A DNA stretch of 64,000 nucleotides from Tethya wilhelma (Eukaryota; Porifera; Demospongiae; Tethyida; Tethyidae): assembly GCA_964030475.1 (NCBI GenBank), contig CAXIPT010000005.1, positions 536,132 to 600,131 of the forward strand, given 5' to 3'. Under the pieces are notes generated by a model, which was not told the origin of the DNA, made no database searches, and saw only the letters and a program-made list of their open reading frames with translations. Below, in pieces: positions 53,836-64,000 of the stretch (position 1 is its first letter; each line of letters begins with the position of its first letter). A program made the position numbers and the translations under genes.

Positions 53836-54829
53836 TTACTAGCATAATCTGTTATGGAATTGTCACTTCCTACCTTCTTTTGCCTGTAGACCCACCTATT
53901 GATTTTAATTGGGTCTAAGCTGGTGCATCACATGATCATTACATCATTGAAGTTTCTTACATGTTATTGTCAGTGACTGAATGAGCCTTCATTGACATGA
54001 TATGAATGAACGTATAAAAGCAAATAATGATTGTAATAAGAAGAAAAATGAAGAATCATGACAAATATAATTCATGTGTAGTGACTAGACCTCTCTAGTA
54101 GTGCAGGGTGCTCAGGATAAGGCTGACTGGGTACAATAACTATAAGCAACATTATCATTCACATCAAAATTTGCTAGGTCAATATCATTCTCATAGATAG
54201 CTTCTTCTTGTGGGAAATTTAACACTAATGCTGCTGCAGAAGACCCAGGTTCTGGTTGCAGTTGTTTTTCTAAGCCAACACCACCAGCTACAGGTGCTTC
54301 TTCATCATGTAAAATATCATTTCGCATACCACGATCATGGCATTTCACCACTGATGCAAAGACCATCAGCTGTTGTGTTGAAGTGGCATCTACATGTTAG
54401 TGAATAGTACTGATTATTATTCAGCTGTAACGATATGCATGTACTCACAATCTAAAAGTATATAGTTGCCAATGTACCTTTTTGTTTTTTACAGCATATG
54501 CAGGTGAAAATAGCACTCATGCCAGTTATCAAAATCAGTAGTAGGATGACAACTGCTGTGGCAACAGCTATAATAACAAGTAGTAAAAATTTTATAAAAA
54601 TGAGAAGTGTAGGAATGGGCAGTGCGGTAAAAAGCAATGAAACAAGGCAAGTCTCTGAATTTCGGCACATGACTACTTCATTTTCATGAGTGAATTGCAA
54701 ATTTGAATTCCATCATTATGAATGTCGGTCGTTTGGCTCATGAGTCAATGCAACGGCAATCATGCACTTGACTAATTTGGATGAAGTAACAAGCATTTAG
54801 AATGTAGATACACAAAGAATAGCTGCTAG
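52877..54829. repeat. 1.95-kb segmental duplication, copy 1
   Basis: Matches 56118-58070 with a constant offset of 3241. I noticed only two substitutions, near 53466 and 54333. It contains the end of the G13 stalk exon, Ig-2, Ig-1, the G13 signal peptide, and the TM and tail exons of the upstream gene. One edge is in the minisatellite and the other inside a family A element. Confidence 0.9.
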
Positions 54830-55534
54830 ATTCAAGATATGCAGACTCCTCCTGCATGTTAATCAGTTCTCACCAGCCAATGAAACCAACTTGATCTATC
54901 CGGTCAATTTCTCCTACAATTATGTCTATTGACAGAGATGTTGACAGCTGCATGCATGGTCACGCACACAGTTTTAGTACAATCTTTTATAGGTCTAGCA
55001 TTACCTGTTGGATTGATAAATGTATTATTCGATGCTGAAACCTTGGAACAATCCTTGGCATCTTATCACAGTCAGACTGTGTTGTTAGTCTGTTCTCTAG
55101 CAGGGATGGACATCATCAGAGATTTGGAATCACTGTGTGTGTGTGCACCATTGGCAGGAATTTCATTGACTTAGCTATCCAATAGACATTCTCTTTAGAT
55201 GTACATTTGTATATTTCTCTCTGGTACAGCTTTCACTGTCTCTGCAGAGACTCAGTATGTATTGGATCACACACCAACTTCACTTGTAATGAATGTACAA
55301 AGTTACTAGAATTCATGCAATGTCGTATAAATATAGACCCATGGACTGAATTATCTCAATTATTATCTAACTTGGTTGCTATCCCATGGACTGACCCTCT
55401 AGCAGCATCTAGCTCGATAGACTAAGCAGCATCTTACTGGTGTTCACAGCTCCAATCTAATTACTATGCATGAATAGCAGCCACCAGCAACAGAAATGCA
55501 GGTGTAGCAAATCTTCTCTTTTGAGACATTTTTC
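54112..55534 (-). pseudogene. G14: remnant of a G12-type ectodomain with a G13-type tail
   Basis: Pieces in order: a signal-peptide relic at about 55464-55534 (MSQKRRFATPAFLLLVAAIHA then stop), a degenerate Ig exon at about 55003-55285 similar to G12 50958-51254, then no FN3 exons, then a TM exon 54478-54567 (VATAVVILLLILITGMSAIF) and a tail exon 54112-54389 with EEAIYENDIDLANFD. The tail is related to that of G13 but the ectodomain to G12. Half of a family A element (to 54829) replaces the missing middle. Not functional as a whole. Confidence 0.7.
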
Positions 55535-55710
55535 TGCAGCTGTCAGTCTGAAGTAGCTTCGTTCGTTCCCAGGCCTTCTGAGCTGCGTGCTCAGCTAGTA
55601 TTGCATTTATTAAGTTGACGATCTTTACCATTTTCGTAATAAGGATCGTCAACGTATTAAATCAACAATAGTAGCACGCAGAGGGCCTGGGGACGAGGCT
55701 AAGTCTGAAG

Positions 55711-55924
55711 TACCGTATAGCCGGAAATATTGACGGGGATTTTAATTTGACGGTTTGAAGGTCAAAGTCCAAATCGTCAAATTTAAATCCGCCAATATTT
55801 TGGGCGCCGCATATGACTGTATTGTGCGCACGCGCAAATCGTCAAATTTAAATTCGTCAATATTTTTATTTTACGTTCTGCGGAGCAAACCGTCAAATTT
55901 TTTGACCGTCAATATTTCCGGTAT
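55711..55924 (+). mobile_element. Small inverted-repeat element, family B, copy 2
   Basis: Terminal repeats TACCGTATAGCCGGAAATAT (start) and an imperfect complement ending ATATTTCCGGTA (end). The inside is made of repeated GTCAAATTTAAAT blocks in both orientations. Same family as 8493-8715, inserted in opposite orientation. No coding capacity. Confidence 0.7.
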
Positions 55925-56117
55925 TCCCTTTTTGAACAGGCTGCGCTGTTGCTGTGATCGTGAATCATCATCGTATACCAATATTAAATTATCGATATCA
56001 AGCACAGACATGCACGTGACACACATTGCGTGTCGCGCGTCGTGTCGAGTCATTAGTGAATCATGGAATAGCTAATAACTCGATTACATAAATCATTTAG
56101 TGGTCAGGATGATAAGA

Positions 56118-57076
56118 AGGAATTGACCTAGTTGACATATCCAGGGTAGTGGTAGGAATCAATCCAGTTGACATATGTGGGGCAATGGTAGGACTGAAAT
56201 TGAGTAATAAAATACAATCATTCCTAATTTCTGCTATGATTGGTGCTATGCATAAAATGCTCTGGATCCTTTCTGTCAAATTATTAGTCACTAAAAGTTC
56301 AAGTCTGTATGTAAGCTTAGCTGAATTATTATGACAGGTTTGATTTGGAGAGGTCAGTCTTATCTCTCCTTCAGGTACTACACTAGTGATAGGAGTCTCC
56401 CCATCCTGAATGAACCAAATCGCAGTCTCATGGATATCACAGGAGATGGTGCAGTCAATTGAAATCAACTCTCTAGGCATTATGTCAATTATAGTTAGTT
56501 GCTCATCACAGACATCAGGGACTGCATGAAAATATTGAGTGTTAACTATTTTGGAATGTGCATGCAGCAACCTGAGTTTAGTGAATATCAAGGCACTTAC
56601 TAACAATTTCCACAGTAGCAGAGGCTACACAGGGATCCAATCCAATATCTTGAAATGCGACAAAGCAAGCTATTATTTCCAGATTACTGATTTCTTCAGC
56701 AGTAGCAAAGACATGCAGTGTTTGTGCGCCACATGAGCCAGGGCCAGCACACTCTTGAGTAATGGATAGGTTGTAATTTGGGGGGGATATCACACGTGTA
56801 ATTACTTGTGCTGACTCAGGGGACAGTCCATTTATCCAAAAAAGAGTTTCAAAGCCATCACAAGGATAGGCGCAGGTCACTTCAAAGTATTCACCAATAG
56901 ACACAGCTACAGTGGAAGGCTGAATACCACATATACCTGTGAATGCCAAAAACTTGATTATTATTTAATATTATTATTGCTTCTCACTTACCATCTGTCC
57001 CAGTGCCGATTATGTGTGCATAAATTACAACCACAAACCAATTAAAAGTTGCAGGCAGACTCTTTTTCATCTTCAT
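56118..57076 (-). pseudogene. G15: truncated duplicate of the G13 head
   Basis: Signal peptide 56992-57076, Ig-1 56601-56936 and the start of Ig-2 plus stalk to about 56521-56118 are copied from G13 almost unchanged. After one stalk unit (ISTRSIPS...) the open frame ends in unrelated sequence at 56097. There is no TM or tail before the family B element at 55924. It could at most make a secreted two-Ig protein. Confidence 0.75.
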
Positions 57077-58070
57077 TTACTAGCATAATCTGTTATGGAA
57101 TTGTCACTTCCTACCTTCTTTTGCCTGTAGACCCACCTATTGATTTTAATTGGGTCTAAGCTGGTGCATCACATGATCATTACATCATTGAAGTTTCTTA
57201 CATGTTATTGTCAGTGACTGAATGAGCCTTCATTGACATGATATGAATGAACGTATAAAAGCAAATAATGATTGTAATAAGAAGAAAAATGAAGAATCAT
57301 GACAAATATAATTCATGTGTAGTGACTAGACCTCTCTAGTAGTGCAGGGTGCTCAGGATAAGGCTGACTGGGTACAATAACTATAAGCAACATTATCATT
57401 CACATCAAAATTTGCTAGGTCAATATCATTCTCATAGATAGCTTCTTCTTGTGGGAAATTTAACACTAATGCTGCTGCAGAAGACCCAGGTTCTGGTTGC
57501 AGTTGTTTTTCTAAGCCAACACCACCAGCTACAGGTGCTTCTTCATCATGTAAAATATCATTTCGCATACCACAATCATGGCATTTCACCACTGATGCAA
57601 AGACCATCAGCTGTTGTGTTGAAGTGGCATCTACATGTTAGTGAATAGTACTGATTATTATTCAGCTGTAACGATATGCATGTACTCACAATCTAAAAGT
57701 ATATAGTTGCCAATGTACCTTTTTGTTTTTTACAGCATATGCAGGTGAAAATAGCACTCATGCCAGTTATCAAAATCAGTAGTAGGATGACAACTGCTGT
57801 GGCAACAGCTATAATAACAAGTAGTAAAAATTTTATAAAAATGAGAAGTGTAGGAATGGGCAGTGCGGTAAAAAGCAATGAAACAAGGCAAGTCTCTGAA
57901 TTTCGGCACATGACTACTTCATTTTCATGAGTGAATTGCAAATTTGAATTCCATCATTATGAATGTCGGTCGTTTGGCTCATGAGTCAATGCAACGGCAA
58001 TCATGCACTTGACTAATTTGGATGAAGTAACAAGCATTTAGAATGTAGATACACAAAGAATAGCTGCTAG
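56118..58070. repeat. 1.95-kb segmental duplication, copy 2
   Basis: Second copy of 52877-54829. Here the family A element at the right edge is complete, while in copy 1 it is cut at the duplication boundary. So this copy, or a common ancestor, is the likelier source. Confidence 0.9.
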
Positions 58071-60775
58071 GGCACAAAAAAATGAAGTAGTCATGTGCCG
58101 AAATTCAGAGACTTAAATTGCCTTGTTTCATTGCTTTTTACCGCACTGCCCATTCCTACACTTCTCATTTTTATAAAATTTTTACTACTTGTTCATTCAC
58201 TTTTTTAAACACCAAGGTGCTCAATTGCATGGAGACAATCACACAGCAGAGACTAGTCAGTCTCTAAAAGGTGTACATTTGACGCGCATGCGCATTATAT
58301 GCATGCAAACCACGTGGTCTATTGACGACCTTTACCAACATCAAAATGGCTAAATAAAAAGTACAGTATTTTATATCAAGAGTTTCAAAGCTGTCTAGAT
58401 TTTGTTTGCTGCGTTTTCGCCAGCAAACGAGTCGAAAAGGACGTACTACAGATGAAATGAAGTCCCACTATATGGTTAAAGTTGGCTCAATGCCTTTTGT
58501 TTGTCTGGAAATCGCGTTCAAGTAAGTCAGTTAGGAAGGAAGGAAGGAAGGAAGGAAGGAAGAAAGGAAGGAGAACAAAATTGCACTCTTGTGGCTTCTC
58601 ACGAGCGCTCTCTCCAGAGTGCTCTAGAAACTTTCTACCAGTCTTCTTGGTTAATACAGTAAGCTAACTGTCTGTGGGAGGCTATTAAATGCATTTGAAG
58701 GCTTAGCTTTCTCTCCCTGAAAGTTTATAAGCATGAACATTTTGTATAATTTGTGTCAATGGGACAGTCGACCCATTCCTACTATACGTACTACCGTACG
58801 TATGATATTATTAGTAGTACCTATAATCACTGAAAACAAAACAATTAAAAGATTCAGTTAATTATAGGGTTCATTCTAACACAATATTTATTAGTATGTA
58901 TACCTGATGGAGTGGTAGGAGTTGACTCTATAAATAAATTTAACATAGTATCTGTGGAAATGGTAGGAGTCAATGTAACATCAAAATAATAGTATGAATT
59001 TGAGTCTGTGCAGAGACATTATATTTTTGTTGATACATAGATCATGCATGTAGGCTACTCGAACAAAAATTATTATTTTCAAAGTTTCAATAACATGCAG
59101 TGTAGACATTTTCCCAACAGTATAAATAATAACCTCTAAAGTGCCAGAGATCAACAGCAGCTGGCTGTATAATACTAATTTCACAATAAACAATCAATAT
59201 AATTATACATAGGTATCAGCTTTAATTCTATTCCAAAAGTAGTTAATTTTCATGCAAGGTACAATGCTATTCCCTCAAAGCAAATACATCTTTATCATAC
59301 ATGTACTTACTGATCTCAGCTTCACTAGACAAACGTCTTCCCAGTTCCACGTCCAACACCACTCTCACTGTATACTGAGCATCTCTCTTAAAACCTGTGA
59401 CAATTTCTTGAATTATTGTAATATTCATAGATGGTCCTAGTTTTGGTCCGATCCTCAGCACTTCATTGTTGGGGGGCTCTGTATTCTGTACGATGATTGA
59501 GTAGTTGAAATGTTGGAAACTACAAAGTCTTGGGGGCTGCATACACATAGAATAATTAATTATCGGGATTATGGTCACATATAAATTTGTTATCAATTTT
59601 AATACATCAACTGACTTTGATGTTCACGAAGAGAACAGGATTCCCTCTAAAATCAAAGTATGTCACTACTGCTATATTATCTGTTGGCAATTCTTCAGGA
59701 ACTGTAACATCGTAATAATGACATGATTAACCCAGTTTGGTTTAACCTCTCTTTACCTATTGGTATTTTCCTGGCTAGAATGCTCGAAGACTAGCTCCAT
59801 ACTCATTTACAGCAGACACCCACACAGAGAAAGAATGACACTCAACATCATGGCTATTGGTATCTACATGCCACCGTCCTGTTGCATTGGTGTAGTTTGA
59901 GATCAGCATCACTTCATTTCCTTCACCCTCTCTCACAGTGATGTTGTAATAGTGCACCTGTTTGAAGTTGGTCTCAGATTCTGGCCAGAGAAATGGTTGG
60001 TGCCACCTCACCATGATGACAGGTGAAGATGATGGAATTTCCTCCTCAATAGAAATTTCAGGTGGCAATGGAGCTGTGGAAATGATTAAGGGAAGCATAT
60101 GATTATAGATATAGATTATGTATTCACAAATGTATGCGAATTTTGTGGGACACAATTACTCCTACAGTAGTCTATGTGGTCCATTGATAGACAGTTAACA
60201 GCTGTATGGTTGCACACAGCTCTAGGCTAGCAAAATTATTTAGGTCTGGTAATAGAAAGTAACTTCGTGAAACACTATAACTTATATGCCTCTATTACCT
60301 GTTGGGTTGATGACTATCAATGTTGCATTGTTGATGCTGTAACCATGGAAGATCCCTCGGCATCGTATTGCAGTGCCGTTAGTCTGTTGTCTGGCAGGAA
60401 TGGACACTGTAAAAGATTCAGAACTTGTGGAGAAGATGTAGCCTTCATTCTCCAGCTCTTGTTGTATACCAGTGTGTAAACCATTGACAGCACGTCCATT
60501 TATTATCCAGTAAACGTTGTTCACTTTAGGGGTACAAGTAAAGTTGGCATTTGATCCAATTATTGCATACCAAGTCTCTGGAGAGACAGTGAGAGCTATG
60601 TCAGAGAGAAATACAAGTGAATGTGCTATAGGAGAGATATACCTGAATGCAGCATTCATGCAATGTCATGATACAGCACCATCTTACTTGTATTCACAGC
60701 TCCAATTATGTATGCATGAATAGCAATAGCCACCATCAAAAATGCAGGTGCTGCAAATCCACTCTTCTGGCACAT
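57353..60775 (-). pseudogene. G16: G12-type ectodomain joined to a G13-type tail, one frameshift
   Basis: Exons: signal peptide 60688-60775 (MCQKSGFAAPAFLMVAIAIHA); Ig 60299-60595; FN3-a 59757-60073; FN3-b 59616-59701 and 59311-59536; stalk 58904-58951 (ESTPTTPS); TM 57719-57808; tail 57353-57630. FN3-a is 317 nt, where G12 has 318, and the frame is lost after NEYGASLRAF, so a single-base deletion near 59775-59781 breaks it. All other phases fit. The stalk end resembles G13, so the join between the two gene types lies between 58951 and 59311. A 1-kb family A element separates stalk and TM. Confidence 0.7.
57819..58806 (+). mobile_element. Family A inverted-repeat element, copy 3 (most complete)
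   Basis: Arms at about 57820-57930 and 58081-58195 are inverted copies of each other (AGTGTAGGAATGGGCAGTGC and complement). A body follows with AAGTTGGCTCAATGCC, GAAATCGCGTTCAAGTAAG, a (GGAA)n run (58531-58570), and an end at CTACCGTACGTATGATA (58806). No transposase frame, so non-autonomous. Its left end abuts the G16 TM exon. Confidence 0.65.
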
Positions 60776-61182
60776 CTTCCCTGCAGCTGTTCAGTCTGAA
60801 TTATACTGCTCGGTCATTCCCTTTTTGATTACTGTTTGCTACATGGTGAAGTGGAAGCCAGATCTGCAGAGCATACTGGACACACGTGATGCCATGTCAC
60901 TAAGCTAATGCTAATAACTTGATTACGTACACAGGCTTTTGTGGAGGACGTGGTCACGTCGATAAGTGGACCGAAGTAGGTATAGGGATTTTCCCCGGGG
61001 AACACCAAAACTTTTGTAAAGAGTGAGTCCCTGATCGTGATAAATCTTCTATAAAGCTACCGTCTTCGATTGGGCAGTCAGGCAGTAAACAAGCAAAAGC
61101 AGAGCTCCAGCTACCAATTATTAGAAGAAAGAAACAAGACAGACTGAGAGATCAGCATTTGCATCTTTCTAAATCAACCAGA
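60776..61182. promoter_or_regulatory. Divergent intergenic region between G16 and G17
   Basis: 407 bases between the start codons of G16 (minus) and G17 (plus). This is the third head-to-head pair in the window. No specific motif identified. Confidence 0.45.
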
Positions 61183-62599
61183 ATGAGGCAATATCTAGCT
61201 ATCCTCATGTTTACAACAGCTCTCGTGGGTTCACCCCTTCTTCCTACCGCAGGAGGTGAGAACTAGCTCATGAAATTCGTGGAAGGACATCCTGATTATG
61301 TGTGCTTTGTGTTGCATTCCCTCTCTCAATATACAGGCACATGTGGTGTGCAACCTTCCACTGTTGCTGTGTCTATTGGTGAATACTTTGAAGTTACGTG
61401 CTCTTATCTTTGTGATAACTTTGAAACTCTTTTTTGGATGGATGGACTGTCCCCTGAGTCAGCACAAGCAATTCCAGATGGTGTGATATCCCCCCCAAAT
61501 TACAACAGATCCACTACCCAAGAGTGTGCTGGCCCTGGTTCGTATGGTGCACAAACACTACGTGTTTATGCTACTGCTGATGAAGTGAGTGATCTGGAGA
61601 CGATAACTTGCATTGTCACATTTGACAATGATGATCCCAGCTGTGTCGAGTCTGCTACTGTGGAAATTGTTGGTAAGTGCTTTATATCTCAATTATCTAA
61701 CTTGGTTGCTATCCCAAATAGTCCGGGGGCAGCACTCGTCATATTTTACCTTTCCCCTTGCAGTCCCAGATGTGTGTGATGAGCAGCAAACTATTGACAT
61801 GGTTCCTGGAGAGACAATTTCAGTGGAGTGCACTATCTCCTGTGACATCCACGAGACAGTTTATTGGTTCATTCAAGATGAGGAGACTCCTATCACCAGA
61901 GTGGTACCAGAAGAGAAGTTTAGAGTGATCTCTCCAAATCAAACTTGTCATAATTCGTCTAACATCACCATCACATACACACTTGAAATGCTGGTGACTA
62001 ATAATTTGATTGAGGCAGTTGAGAGCATTGTGTGCATGGCACCAATCATTGGAGGTAGAAGAGATTGTATCTTATCGGCCAATCTGAGTGTTGTGGAGGA
62101 GCCACCTACCACTGCCACACCTGGTACGTTGGTTTCTTTGCAACGAGAAGCAAAAATTTGTTGTGTCACTATCAGTGACAATAATCATATGAATGCACAG
62201 TCATGTTAGGGTACAATGTGTGCATGTACATGTACATTTAGCAGATGCATATATACATTGTAGTGATTAATTTACACAATCCATATTATGGTTTCAGGGT
62301 TACCCACAAGTGCCACAACTACTGCCACCACTGTGAGTGAAATGCCGACATCAACTTCCAAAGTGGTGGTATCCCCTGACCCAAATATTTCTGTAATGAC
62401 TACAGAAGGTGTTACTGGTACGTAATGCATTACGACACTGTGTTCGTATTCATGTGGTAATTTTATTTGTCACCAATGAATATTCAAGCTGCCGTCTTTT
62501 CCCATCTTTGCAGAATCATCACAGGGGGTTTTGTCGAATGTTGCACTGATTGTTGGCCTGCTCCTTGCTGTATTTGTGTGCTATGTCCTTCAAAGATGA
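61183..62599 (+). CDS. G17: two-Ig membrane protein without a cytoplasmic tail
   Basis: Exons: signal peptide 61183-61255 (MRQYLAILMFTTALVGSP); Ig-1 61337-61672; Ig-2 61764-62123; stalk 62298-62417; TM 62514-62599. All phase 1 and in frame. Both Ig domains are close paralogues of G13 (same length, 336 nt, for Ig-1). The stalk is short and Thr-rich and lacks the 36-bp repeats. The last exon encodes NVALIVGLLLAVFVCYVLQR and then stops, so at most about three residues face the cytosol. It could be a decoy, a receptor that pairs with a signalling partner, or (less likely, since Cys-Tyr and Arg follow the hydrophobic stretch) a GPI-anchored protein. Confidence 0.82.
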
Positions 62600-63770
62600 A
62601 CACTGATGAACAATCCATATAGTTATGCATAAACTTATTGTAACTATAATCACGACTTTCATAAAGTTTAAAGTTTTATTTTAATCCCAAAAAATTATAA
62701 TTGATTACTTTTTGTTGCTAAAAATACTTCTAATGAATATTTTCAATTCTCAGTATGTAGCAATGGTCCGCTGCATGTGCAATGAGACACTGAATTGATG
62801 CTATCAAGGAATGAATACTTGATCTTGACATGTGTTATAGTCAGCGCCATATACTGTATATACAAATTTGCTTTTTAGAATTTTTTTGAGGTATGCATGC
62901 CAGAATAATCATAGTTTTGGGAATGTTACGTATACTGTCATATTCATAATCTTGTTTTAAAGTTTTTTTTACTAAAAATATATGTTGTACTAAAAGCCTG
63001 TAGCTGTGTATATGTAATCAATGTGTACATGTACGAAGTTGCTTTTTAGAATTAATTTTTATTGAGGTATGCTTGCCAGAATAATCATAGTTTGGGAATG
63101 TTACTGTCATATTCATAGTCTTGTTTTTATATAGCTTTGATAGTATCCGCATGATATTAAAAAGTACCGGAAGTACATAATTATATACATGCATAATATA
63201 ATAAGTGTTTATGTATGGTTTGTGTGTGTGAGTGTGTGTACAGCTGAGAATGATAATGATTACTCCCACTCAATAGAAGTCTCTCTTTTTGACATGTGCA
63301 AGAGTCTACGTAAGATCAGGGGTACTCTCAGGGTACTGCATGTTGTTAAGTGTGGGAGTAGCATAGTTTAATGCAAAAGTTTAATTGAGGTCTAATTATA
63401 AAAATCTAACTTTGGATTCAACTCTCACTCAACATGAACTGCTATTCCACTCCTAAATGAACTACATCCGATGTGAACTAAACATGCTACTTTTACAACA
63501 ATAGTGTTCCCACTAGCTTGTTGGTTTAGTGTGCTTCCTGTACATTAATACTTGAACTCTTGATTCTTCATTTGTAACCTGGTCTTGCATTACTTCATAA
63601 TTAAACGTACATTTTGAAGTCCCTGGTCAATTACTATAATTTGTAGCCAACTGGGTTTGACTGGCTTAATAATTATTGCTGTTTGAATGTGTTTCTTGTT
63701 ACTTGAGCCTTGTCCCTTCATTTGTGGTCCATATGAATATTCAAGTTGCCATCTATTCCCATCTTTGCAG
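62600..63770. other. 3' flank of G17 with an internal direct repeat
   Basis: No gene recognised. A segment of about 95 bases occurs twice, around 62868-62960 and 63042-63135 (TTGCTTTTTAGAATT, then CCAGAATAATCATAGTTT and GGGAATGTTAC), with about 10% difference. Confidence 0.6.
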
Positions 63771-63835
63771 TCAAATATAGCACTGATTGTCAGCCTGCTC
63801 CTTGCTGTATTTGTGTGCTGTGCCCTTCAAAGATG
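63771..63835 (+). pseudogene. Second copy of the G17 last exon
   Basis: Preceded by the same acceptor context (CCCATCTTTGCAG), it encodes a near copy of the G17 TM exon (IALIVSLLLAVFVCCALQR then stop) but lacks the first residues. The following 3' flank also matches that of G17 (AATCCCAAAAAA and ACTTCTAATGA). The phase differs from the first copy (-19 nt), so use as an alternative last exon is doubtful. Confidence 0.65.
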
Positions 63836-64000
63836 AATACTGAAAAATAATCCATATTATAGTAACTGTTATGTATAAAGTTAATGTAACTATAATCATG
63901 ATTTATTATTTTTTATTTTAATCCCAAAAAAATTATAAAATTGATCCCAAAAAATTATAAAATATTGATTAATTTTTGCTACTAAACATACTTCTAATGA

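Overview
This is a metazoan nuclear genome window, most likely from a demosponge. It is AT-rich, full of (TG/CA)n and TGCATG-like simple repeats, and carries intron-rich genes with short GT-AG introns. The Death-domain gene contains a downstream helical module of a kind I remember from many predicted sponge proteins (memory, not checked). I cannot name the species. All gene models below were built by eye from splice sites, reading phase and paralogue comparison. No alignment or transcript was available.

Nearly the whole window is one cluster of cell-surface receptor genes sharing one exon grammar: a signal-peptide exon ending in phase 1, a phase 1-1 Ig exon, a phase 1-1 FN3 exon, a second FN3 split by a phase 0 intron, short Ser/Thr-rich stalk exons, a transmembrane (TM) exon and a cytoplasmic tail. 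I count about 16 genes or gene fragments. Left part (0-14.5 kb): G1 (-, runs off the left edge) and G2 (+) start head to head on the same palindromic ATGCAT. G2 is broken by an 8.67-kb rearrangement flanked by two apparently identical 1515-bp copies. Between these copies lie the 3' end of another receptor (G3) and G4, which joins a cytoplasmic Death domain, a signal-anchor TM and an Ig/FN3 ectodomain. From 14.8 to 22.5 kb: G5 (frameshifted) and G6, paralogues of the G3/G4 ectodomain with short tails lacking the tyrosine signature described next.

Middle (24-45 kb, minus strand): G7 (5' fragment), G8, G9 (with a tandemly duplicated set of cytoplasmic-tail exons) and G10 (four FN3 domains). G8, G9, G10, G12 and the tail that belongs to G2 all carry a tyrosine signature: NPIY (mostly NPIYxxPIY) near the membrane and a distal acidic-YxxM-x-P-G motif. 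G10 and G11 (+) are divergent neighbours 307 bp apart.

Right part (48-64 kb): G12 (-) and G13 (-, two Ig domains and a 36-bp-repeat stalk), then a ~1.95-kb duplication copying the G13 head and the 3' end of its upstream neighbour (G14 pseudogene, G15 fragment), then G16 (-, one frameshift), and on the opposite strand G17, a tail-less paralogue of G13 with a second copy of its last exon downstream.

Non-autonomous inverted-repeat elements of several families sit in introns and between genes. The breakpoints of two segmental duplications fall inside copies of one such family. The picture is a rapidly turning-over receptor array built by phase-1 exon shuffling. A role in self/non-self or microbial recognition is an inference.
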